DNA of 64,000 nucleotides from Algoriphagus litoralis (GTDB lineage Bacteria; Bacteroidota; Bacteroidia; Cytophagales; Cyclobacteriaceae). The stretch spans positions 186,001 to 250,000 of the forward strand of contig NZ_QGOL01000006.1 of the NCBI RefSeq assembly GCF_003259255.1. Direction: 5' to 3'. The notes beneath the pieces are model-generated. The model saw nothing but the letters and a program-made list of their open reading frames with translations, ran no database searches and had not been told where the DNA came from. The position numbers and the translations under genes were made by a program. How positions within the stretch are numbered: position 1 is the stretch's first letter; each line of letters begins with the position of its first letter. Below are positions 8,915 through 16,773 of the stretch, piece after piece.

Positions 8915-9966
8915 TGTCTAAATGCTGGCGGTCTAATCGTGGTAGCGTCTAAGTAAACTTCCAGGCATGATGCTTCTACAGGTGGCAAGGGTTCAATCGA
9001 ATGATTGAGCTCCAATGCCTCACTTCGGATTTGTGTCCGAAAGAGTAACTTCTCATAGGAGCTTTCCTGAAAGAGAAAAAAACTTCCCAGGACCAGCTGG
9101 TTCTCATCCCCTCTCTTTGTAATATTTCCTTTGATGCGGGAAGGTGCCGGATCAAAAATACTCCCTGAGTTACGCTGCTGTTCATCTATTTGATTGAGGT
9201 AATCATAACTGGACTTATTGACAGTTTTGACCTTTGTGTTTACCAAAAATCTACCCAGAGTACTCAGTGATATTTCACCCAAAGACAAGCCAAAACTCCG
9301 GCCCTGAAATGGTTCATTGGAAACTACGTTCATTCCTGCAAAAATATTTGGAACATTCTCATAGCAGGTGCAGGCACAGTTGTCTATGTTGGCTGTGGTA
9401 TATAATTCAGTGATGCCGGAAGATTCGATCAGATAGCCCAATTCTCCCTCCCCTGGATCTGAAATCACCGCCTGGATATCGGCAAAAGTTCTTGTCTGAA
9501 TAAATTGGCTTTGACCGGTGGCAATAAGTACTTGTTTCTCAAAGGCCTGCCCTACCACATCTTCGATTTGGACGAGTGGCGGCATCTTTTCCCAGCTACT
9601 CTCATATATTTCTCCATCAGCTGTCTCCACCACCAACCGATAGTCTCTGCCCGATACCGGATCAAAACTGGTAGACTGACGAAAAATATTTTGCTCTATT
9701 TGACTGAAAAGAATATCCTCACCGACACCTTGTTCGATTACTACTGACTTCACGGGTACAGGGACAAAATTAGGGTTAAGGACCCCCGAGATATAGGCAC
9801 TGGTTTGATAGACTTTGACATAGGTGTCCTCAGGGTTATTTCCTATCCATGCCTCGATGACCATTGCCTGATTTGACTCCTCTAAAGCAATATTAATTTC
9901 ATCCACACAGGAGGCAAGACCCAAAAAGCTTACCCACAAAACTATCCTTTGAATATGATTGATCAT
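8911..9966 (-). CDS. DUF4249 domain lipoprotein
   Basis: The 351-residue protein starts with a lipoprotein signal (LGLASC, lipidated Cys20) and matches the DUF4249 pattern. These are Bacteroidota outer-membrane-associated lipoproteins almost always encoded directly after a TonB-dependent receptor with a carboxypeptidase-like N-terminal domain. A CACTCY cluster near residues 199-203 is a local cysteine-rich loop. The gene overlaps both neighbours by four bases, so the three products are probably translated in a coupled way. By analogy with SusC/SusD pairs, a surface partner of the receptor is plausible, but no substrate can be read from the sequence. Confidence 0.8.
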   Translation of the reverse strand: MINHIQRIVLWVSFLGLASCVDEINIALEESNQAMVIEAWIGNNPEDTYVKVYQTSAYISGVLNPNFVPVPVKSVVIEQGVGEDILFSQIEQNIFRQSTSFDPVSGRDYRLVVETADGEIYESSWEKMPPLVQIEDVVGQAFEKQVLIATGQSQFIQTRTFADIQAVISDPGEGELGYLIESSGITELYTTANIDNCACTCYENVPNIFAGMNVVSNEPFQGRSFGLSLGEISLSTLGRFLVNTKVKTVNKSSYDYLNQIDEQQRNSGSIFDPAPSRIKGNITKRGDENQLVLGSFFLFQESSYEKLLFRTQIRSEALELNHSIEPLPPVEASCLEVYLDATTIRPPAFRQ

Positions 9967-12584
9967 CGAATGGAGAAATTATACGTGAGGGAAGGGACTA
10001 CGGTGCCAATTACAGCCAGTCGATAGGATTTCGGTATCCCCTGCTCAGGAGAGGGCTGAAAGAACCAAGAAAATGCATTTCGCCTCGCATACAGGTTATA
10101 AAATGAAAGACTGATGGAGCTTTTGTAATTGCTGTTTTTACGCTGATAAAAATAGTAAGTCATCCCCATGTCCAACCGATGGTAATCAGGGATTCTGGCT
10201 TGATTGCGCTCCTGATAGTCAATTACGATATTTCCGCCGATGTCATAGATGCCACTGGGTAGCGTGATAGGTCGACCGGTTCTGTAATTAAATGTTGCAT
10301 TGAAAGAAATTCTCCTGACTGGCTGCCAAGAAGCCACGACTGTAATGTCGTGAGGCTGATCCCAGTTAGCAGGGAAATACTCTCCCTGATTGACGGCATC
10401 ACCAAGTTGGGTTTCTACTTTCCTAAGCGTCCTACTAAAGGTGTAGGATACCCAGCCGTTGATTTTCCCTGAATTCTTTTTGATCAAAAATTCCGAACCA
10501 TAGGCATATCCAGAACCCATCACCAAATCTGTTTCCAGGGTGGGATTCAGGAATAACTGGGCTCCGTCTAGGTATTCTACAATACTCGGCATGTCTTTGT
10601 AATACACCTCCACGGAGGTTTCGATCTTGTTCTGATTCATGTTCTTATAAAAACCCAATGCATACTGCCAAGCCTCCTGAGGACCAATAAACCCATCACT
10701 GAGCTTCCAAAGGTCTACAGGTGCAGAGGCAAAATTATTGGTCAATAAGTGCAAATATTGTAAGCTTCGGTTGATGGAACCTTTGACCGAAAAGTCCTCT
10801 GAAATGGCATAACGTACTGTCAATCTAGGCTCAAATCCTCCATATGATTTAATCAGCTCTCCCGATTGATAAAAGGTCGTATCACGGATTGACTCCAGTT
10901 CCATTGGCACTCCTTCTTCATATTCGTATACCTGTCTTTCGCCCAGGGCAAAAAAGCGGGAATACCTCAAGCCTAGTTGTCCTTGTAATTTATCGGATAG
11001 TTTCCAAGGCACCTGAAAATACACGGCACTTTCGATACCTCTTTCATCCTGGATCGCCACTGGTTCAATCAAGGATTCTTCCGAATTGGGAATTAGATCT
11101 CCCATGCCCATTTGATAGGAATTCACCTGGAACCCAAACTGTAAACCCTCCAGCTTTTCTCCGGACCATTCAAACTGCTGCTGAATTCCCAAAAAATCGA
11201 TCGAAGAGCGTAATTTGAATTCCAGCGGACTTGCTTCGCCAAAAACTGAATATCGGTAGCTCGAATAGCTCAGGTTGGTTTCACTGCCAAAAAAATCCCC
11301 CCAATAAGCCTTCCATTTCAAACTGGCCAAATTGGTCTGCCAAGAATACGCGGTATCTGCACCAAACCTGAAATAATCCGAGCTGGTGTAAGCACTGATC
11401 AAAAGGCTATTCCTATCATTGATCCGATGGTCAAGCCTGAGGTTGGCATCTTGAAAATTAGTCGCACTTTCATTGATTCCAGTATTGGGAATCCGTCTCA
11501 GAATCCATGTAGGATAGGCTGCCCTTACGGTAGCCATGATCTGGGTTTTATCAGTGATCGGACCGTTTATCCCTAAGCGACTGGACAGGAAGCCAATCCC
11601 ACCATTCAGATACCAGTCCTCAGTGTCTCCGGATTGGGTTTTAATATCTAATACCGAACTTAATCGTCCTCCATATTGAGCAGGTATATCACCCTTGTAA
11701 AGCGTCGCGTCATTGATGGCATCTTGATTGAAGATGCTGAAAAAACCGAACATGTGGGAAGGATTGAACACCGGAGCTCCATCCATCAGAATCAGGTTTT
11801 GATCCACTCCTCCTCCCCGGACATTAAATCCAGAAGCGCCTTCCCCCACTGTAGACACCCCAGGTAAAAGCAGCATGCTTTTCACCACATCTACTTCACC
11901 AAGCAGAGGAGGGAGAAGTTTCAGCTCTTCCATTGGAATACGGGTAGCTCCTGGCAGCGTACTCATGACATTGGCATCGATAGCTCGATCTGTCACTGTA
12001 ACCAAGTCCAGTTCGCTCACTGATTCAAATAAGGTTACATCAAGTTCCTGATCTCGGTACACTTTGATGATTTTTTGTTCGGTTTGCTTTCCCATTGAGC
12101 TGAAATAGCCAATGTAGGTTCCCTCCGGAACTTGAACTGAAAACTCTCCTTTTTCATCCGTCAAGGCAGCAAGTTCGAGTTGAGGAATCGAGAAAAGCCC
12201 TCCAGGTATAAATGTCTTCATTTCATTGTCCCGGATACGACCTTTCACCTCATAAATGGCCTTTTCGGTGTGCTTTTCCAGAGAATCTGCTCGATCGTAG
12301 TACTTATCTCTTAAAAATTTGGGATAAATCACCACATACTTTTCCCTGAATGTGAAAAAAGCATAATCTGTATTTTCGGTCAGTGCTGATGGGAGGTTTT
12401 TAAGGACCAGGCCCTCCGCAGAATTCAGCCCTGAAAGATCCTTTTCCAGAACCAAAATCCGCTGACCTGTCAACTGGAAATAGGATTCCAATTGTCGTGC
12501 AAACTCATTTTCATCTGACTTCACTTGAGCTGAGCCATAGAAAATGAAAGTCATGCACGTCAAAAACGTGAAAAATAACTTCAT
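9963..12584 (-). CDS. TonB-dependent receptor with carboxypeptidase-like regulatory domain
   Basis: This 873-residue outer-membrane protein has a signal peptide (ends YGSAQ). A secretin/STN-like region lies at about residues 30-110 and a carboxypeptidase-like beta domain at about 118-195. The plug, at about 225-330, includes GFNVRGGGVDQNLILMDG and PAQYGGRLSSVLDI. A 22-strand barrel extends to the C-terminus. It would import an unknown ligand using TonB energy. No SusD, sigma factor or anti-sigma gene is adjacent; the DUF4249 lipoprotein and macroglobulin-like gene follow with overlaps. It is the first gene of the operon; the 410-base divergent gap upstream should hold its promoter. Confidence 0.88.
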   Translation of the reverse strand: MKLFFTFLTCMTFIFYGSAQVKSDENEFARQLESYFQLTGQRILVLEKDLSGLNSAEGLVLKNLPSALTENTDYAFFTFREKYVVIYPKFLRDKYYDRADSLEKHTEKAIYEVKGRIRDNEMKTFIPGGLFSIPQLELAALTDEKGEFSVQVPEGTYIGYFSSMGKQTEQKIIKVYRDQELDVTLFESVSELDLVTVTDRAIDANVMSTLPGATRIPMEELKLLPPLLGEVDVVKSMLLLPGVSTVGEGASGFNVRGGGVDQNLILMDGAPVFNPSHMFGFFSIFNQDAINDATLYKGDIPAQYGGRLSSVLDIKTQSGDTEDWYLNGGIGFLSSRLGINGPITDKTQIMATVRAAYPTWILRRIPNTGINESATNFQDANLRLDHRINDRNSLLISAYTSSDYFRFGADTAYSWQTNLASLKWKAYWGDFFGSETNLSYSSYRYSVFGEASPLEFKLRSSIDFLGIQQQFEWSGEKLEGLQFGFQVNSYQMGMGDLIPNSEESLIEPVAIQDERGIESAVYFQVPWKLSDKLQGQLGLRYSRFFALGERQVYEYEEGVPMELESIRDTTFYQSGELIKSYGGFEPRLTVRYAISEDFSVKGSINRSLQYLHLLTNNFASAPVDLWKLSDGFIGPQEAWQYALGFYKNMNQNKIETSVEVYYKDMPSIVEYLDGAQLFLNPTLETDLVMGSGYAYGSEFLIKKNSGKINGWVSYTFSRTLRKVETQLGDAVNQGEYFPANWDQPHDITVVASWQPVRRISFNATFNYRTGRPITLPSGIYDIGGNIVIDYQERNQARIPDYHRLDMGMTYYFYQRKNSNYKSSISLSFYNLYARRNAFSWFFQPSPEQGIPKSYRLAVIGTVVPSLTYNFSIR

Positions 12585-12995
12585 CTAATAGTTGGTAGTA
12601 TTCGTATTGACAATAAAACTGTAGAAAGTATTATTTCTTAGTAGAAAGAAATAGAGATTCGGTAATTATAGATTTCAAGTGGTAATCCCGACAAAGGTAT
12701 AGGTAGAACTAGACACCAAATCTGGCTTGAATGAACAAAAGCTGAAACAAAACTACAAGAGCGCCGGTGAATCTTTAACGAGGCATAGATCTTCGAGTCA
12801 TTCCTCAAAAAATTCATTCCTTTTGGGAAGAAACAAAAAAAAAGCCTTGCCATGAGATAAGGACTTTTTGGAGGTCTAATGTAATTATTCTCCTTAACCC
12901 TGAAGTATCCCTTGAAATGGATGATTTTTTTTAGCGAACAAAAGGTCCTTTTTTAAAATTTTTCAGTAACTTTTTCACACTTAATTCCTACCCAA
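12585..12995. other. Divergent intergenic region with unexplained hairpin
   Basis: This is a 411-base AT-rich gap between the TonB receptor and the DUF1549/DUF1553 gene. It must contain both promoters, but no exact TAnnTTTG element was found; TAACTTTT near 12967 is the nearest match for the rightward gene. A terminator-like hairpin (AAAAAG, CCTT, loop, AAGG, CTTTTT with one bulged A) lies at about 12838-12872 with no upstream gene for it to end. A 71-codon leftward frame at 12638-12853 looks non-coding. Confidence 0.5.
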
Positions 12996-15308
12996 ATGCC
13001 TACTTTACACCTCTTCCACAGATTGCCTGCCTTACTCCTGTTGACTGGATTTCTTTGGAGTTGTGAAAACAAACAGTTGGATGAAGTCGATCTGACCACC
13101 TCTGATCAAATCAGCTACAATTTCCATATTCGTCCGATTCTATCAGACAAATGCTTCGCCTGTCATGGACCGGATGCGAATAAGCGGGAAGCAGATTTGC
13201 GACTTGATACGGAAGAAGGGGCATTTAAGGCATTAAAGGAAAGCCCTGGAAAATTTGCACTTGTCTCTGGCAACCTGGACAAATCCGAGGTGTATCACAG
13301 AATCGTCTCTACTGATCCGGGAGAAATCATGCCTCCTCCTGAATCCAATCTCACCTTGAGTCCCGAAGAAATTGAGTTGATTAAGCGCTGGATAGAACAA
13401 GGCGCGACCTACGAGCCGCATTGGGCTTTTCTCAAAGTGGAAAAACCAACCGTGTCCCAAGTTGACTGGGGGGTTAATGAAATCGATGCATTTACCTATA
13501 AGAAAATGCAATCCAAAAAACTGGCCCCAAATCCTGAGGCCAAGCCGCATGAACTGATCAAGCGGGCAAGTTTGGACTTAACCGGGCTGCCACCTTCTCC
13601 TGCTATTTTGGATAAATACGCAGATTTCTCAGGTGAAAACACCTACGAAAAGCTTTTGGATGAATTGCTCTCGCAACCTTCTTATGGAGAGAAACTGGCT
13701 GTGCTTTGGATGGACATTTCCCGATATTCTGACAGCTATGGCTATCAGGATGACAATATCCGGACCCAATGGCCCTATCGGGATTGGGTGATTCATGCCT
13801 TGAACAATAATCTTCCTTATGACCAATTCCTGACTTGGCAGCTAGCTGGTGACCTGCTACCCAATCCAACCAAAGAGCAGATTTTGGCCACGGCTTTCAA
13901 CAGGAATCATAAATACACAGAAGAGGGAGGAATAATCGAAGAAGAATACCGGATCGAATATGTGCTGGACAAGACAAATACCTTCAGCAAAAGTATCCTT
14001 GGGATCACGATGGAATGTGCGCAGTGCCACGACCATAAGTATGATCCGTTTTCCCAAAAAGAATATTTTGAACTGTTCGCTTTCTTCAACAATTCCCAGG
14101 AAAAGGGTTTTGAAGGTGATGTGAGCGTATCCAAACCAGCCAAAACGCCTATTCTTTGGATCGAGCGGGATGATCTTGATGGAATCATGAGTTTCATCAA
14201 CCATTCCGACACTACCAAACTCAGTGTTTCAGTAATGGGCGAACTGGACGAAAAGCGAACTACCTTCATTCTGGATCGGGGAGTCTATGATGCACCGACT
14301 ATTCCGGTAGAAGCCTCTACGCCAGCTTCGATTTTGGAATTCCCCAAAGACATGGAACAAAACCGGCTTGGTTTAGCCAAATGGGCAACCAATCGGGACA
14401 ATCCCTTGACCTCACGTGTTTTTGTCAACTTGATCTGGCAGGAAATCTTCGGCAAAGGAATAGTGAAATCGGCAGGAGACTTTGGGATGCAGGGAGATTT
14501 ACCGACCCATCCTGAGTTGCTGGATTGGCTAGCAGTGGATTTTATGGAAAATGGATGGGATATCAAGCGCCTGATCAAGCAAATCATGCTTTCAGCCACA
14601 TACCGACAATCTGCAGTGATCTCTAATGAACACCTAGCGCTAGATCCTGATAACCTCTATTTAGCCCGTGCGCCTCGCTTGAGACTTCCAGCAGAACATA
14701 TCCAAGATCTGGTTTTGGCCAGCAGCGGACTTCTGCATGGTGAAATTGGCGGACCAAGCGTGAAGCCTTATCAACCTTCCGGACTTTGGGAAGCAGCTAC
14801 TTCGGGCCGTGGGGTATTGGCTACCTATGTCCAGGACAAAGGAGACAAGCTTTACCGAAGGGGAATCTATAATTTCATCAAACTCACCGTACCACCTCCA
14901 AAAGCGATCATTTTTGATTCCAGCAATAGAGATCGTTGTGAAATTGGGCGAAACCGAACCAACACCCCGCTTCAGGCCCTGGTGATGATGAATGATCCGA
15001 TGGTATTGGAAGCCTCACGAGTTTTGGCAACCAAGCTTTCGGAAAACTTCCAAGATGAAGAGACCGCGATTTCAGAAGCTTTTAAGCGGATTGTCTGTAG
15101 GGAAATAAAGTCCAAAGAGCTGGATATTCTGGTGGAGTTCTACCAAAGTGAATTGGAGGCATTTCAAAGCGATCCGGAAAAAGCAAAACAAGCCCTCGAT
15201 GTGGGCGAATACCCGATGAACGAAAGAGCAATCACACCAGAGAATGCTGCACTGATGCAAGTCATCGTGAGTATCTACAATCTGGAAGAAACCATAACCA
15301 AAAGCTGA
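12996..15308 (+). CDS. Planctomycete-type cytochrome (PSCyt1) / DUF1549 / DUF1553 lipoprotein
   Basis: This 770-residue envelope protein begins with a lipoprotein signal (LWSC, Cys23). A PSCyt1 cytochrome-like domain follows with a haem-c motif CFACH at residues 53-57 and the usual late Met (IMPPP). DUF1549 carries a second CxxCH (CAQCH, residues 341-345), and DUF1553 occupies the C-terminal third (SRVFVNLIWQEIFGKGIV, RTNTPLQALVMMNDP). The family is abundant in Planctomycetes and scattered in Bacteroidota. Its biochemical function is unknown; the haem motifs suggest redox work at the membrane. It is followed after one base by the DUF1501 gene, its usual partner. Confidence 0.88.
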   Translation: MPTLHLFHRLPALLLLTGFLWSCENKQLDEVDLTTSDQISYNFHIRPILSDKCFACHGPDANKREADLRLDTEEGAFKALKESPGKFALVSGNLDKSEVYHRIVSTDPGEIMPPPESNLTLSPEEIELIKRWIEQGATYEPHWAFLKVEKPTVSQVDWGVNEIDAFTYKKMQSKKLAPNPEAKPHELIKRASLDLTGLPPSPAILDKYADFSGENTYEKLLDELLSQPSYGEKLAVLWMDISRYSDSYGYQDDNIRTQWPYRDWVIHALNNNLPYDQFLTWQLAGDLLPNPTKEQILATAFNRNHKYTEEGGIIEEEYRIEYVLDKTNTFSKSILGITMECAQCHDHKYDPFSQKEYFELFAFFNNSQEKGFEGDVSVSKPAKTPILWIERDDLDGIMSFINHSDTTKLSVSVMGELDEKRTTFILDRGVYDAPTIPVEASTPASILEFPKDMEQNRLGLAKWATNRDNPLTSRVFVNLIWQEIFGKGIVKSAGDFGMQGDLPTHPELLDWLAVDFMENGWDIKRLIKQIMLSATYRQSAVISNEHLALDPDNLYLARAPRLRLPAEHIQDLVLASSGLLHGEIGGPSVKPYQPSGLWEAATSGRGVLATYVQDKGDKLYRRGIYNFIKLTVPPPKAIIFDSSNRDRCEIGRNRTNTPLQALVMMNDPMVLEASRVLATKLSENFQDEETAISEAFKRIVCREIKSKELDILVEFYQSELEAFQSDPEKAKQALDVGEYPMNERAITPENAALMQVIVSIYNLEETITKS

Positions 15309-15309
15309 G

Positions 15310-16764
15310 ATGGAAAAGGAATTATTAGAGCAGGGCTTGAATCACAACAGAAGGAAGTTTCTCTCCCGACTGAGCTTAGGAATTGGCAGTGTTGCTTTGG
15401 GATCACTTCTGATTCCGGATCTGTTTACTGGAAAACAAGAAGCGGAAGACGGACTGATGCGTGCCTTGCCGCACTTTGCCCCAAAAGCAAAACGAATCAT
15501 TTACTTGTTTCAAAACGGAGCTCCTTCACAGCTAGAGACTTTCGATTACAAGCCGCTGTTGACCAAAAACTTTGGACAGGAACTTCCTGATTCAATCCGT
15601 GCAGGCCAGCGCCTCACGGGAATGACGGCTGGACAGAGTTCATTTCCGCTGGTTGGTTCCTATTTTGGTTTCAATCAATACGGAGAAAGTCGGGCCTGGA
15701 TTTCCTCACTTTTCCCGCACATCTCCAGCGTAGTAGACGACCTCTTGATCGTCAAATCGATGCATACCGAGGCGATCAACCACGATCCTGCTTTGACCTT
15801 TTTCCAAACTGGTGCCCAGGTAGGAAATCGCCCCAGCATGGGTTCTTGGCTGAGCTATGGATTGGGAAGTGAAAACGCGAACCTTCCTGCCTTCTGCGTT
15901 TTACTAAGCCGGGGAAAAGGAAATGGACAGGGTGTCTATTCCAAGCTTTGGAGTAATGGATTCTTAGATGCAACCCATCAAGGCGTTCAATTCTCCAACT
16001 CAGAGGATCCCGTCCTTTATCTCAAAGATCCAAATGGAATGAGCCGAGACCAGCGCCGCAAAATGATCGATCAGATCGCTGCGCTGAATGAGATCAACTA
16101 CCAGGAATTCAACGATCCCCAGATTACTGCCAAAGTGCAACAGTACGAAATGGCTTACCGTATGCAGACGGCTGTGCCGGAGATCACCGATACTTCCAAA
16201 GAACCCGACAGCATCATCAAACTCTATGGCCCGGACTGTCTGGTGCCGGGAACGTATGCTGCCAACTGCCTATTAGCACGAAAACTGTCCGAAAATGGGG
16301 TTCGATTTGTTCAACTCTATCATCAGGGATGGGACGCACATGATAACTTACCCAATCAGATGATTGGCCAAGCCAAAGACGTGGATCAGGCCACTGCCGG
16401 CTTGATTACAGACCTGAAGCAGCGAGGACTTTTGGATGAGACACTGATTATCTGGGGCGGGGAATTTGGCCGGACTAACTACTGCCAGGGCAAAATCCAA
16501 CCTGAAAACTATGGCAGAGATCACCATCCGAGAGCATTTTCCATTTTCATGGCAGGCGGTGGAGTGAAGTCAGGCATGGTCTACGGTGAGACCGATGACT
16601 TTGGATACAACATCACTGAGAATCCCGTGCACGTTCACGATTTTCAGGCTACGGTCATGCATCTGATGGGTATAGACCACGAAAAACTTACCTACAAACA
16701 CCTCGGAAGAAGGTACCGGCTCACCGATGTGCATGGCAAAGTAGTCAAAGACCTGATCGCTTAA
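15310..16764 (+). CDS. DUF1501 protein with Tat signal (alkaline phosphatase/sulfatase-superfamily fold)
   Basis: The 484-residue protein carries a twin-arginine signal (HNRRKFLSRLSLGIG, Arg14-Arg15), so it is exported folded, probably with a bound metal or cofactor. DUF1501 belongs to the alkaline phosphatase/sulfatase superfamily. Candidate metal-binding segments are NGAPSQLETFD near the N-terminus and GGEFGRT plus DHHPRAFS near the C-terminus. Its true substrate is unknown. The start is two bases after the DUF1549/DUF1553 stop and nine bases remain before the next gene, so the three genes form one operon. Confidence 0.88.
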   Translation: MEKELLEQGLNHNRRKFLSRLSLGIGSVALGSLLIPDLFTGKQEAEDGLMRALPHFAPKAKRIIYLFQNGAPSQLETFDYKPLLTKNFGQELPDSIRAGQRLTGMTAGQSSFPLVGSYFGFNQYGESRAWISSLFPHISSVVDDLLIVKSMHTEAINHDPALTFFQTGAQVGNRPSMGSWLSYGLGSENANLPAFCVLLSRGKGNGQGVYSKLWSNGFLDATHQGVQFSNSEDPVLYLKDPNGMSRDQRRKMIDQIAALNEINYQEFNDPQITAKVQQYEMAYRMQTAVPEITDTSKEPDSIIKLYGPDCLVPGTYAANCLLARKLSENGVRFVQLYHQGWDAHDNLPNQMIGQAKDVDQATAGLITDLKQRGLLDETLIIWGGEFGRTNYCQGKIQPENYGRDHHPRAFSIFMAGGGVKSGMVYGETDDFGYNITENPVHVHDFQATVMHLMGIDHEKLTYKHLGRRYRLTDVHGKVVKDLIA

Positions 16765-16773
16765 TTTCCTCTT

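Noticed and set aside
12638..12853. 71-codon leftward frame in the TonB receptor upstream gap
   Set aside because: Composition is not protein-like, no start context is visible and it overlaps the hairpin; treated as intergenic.
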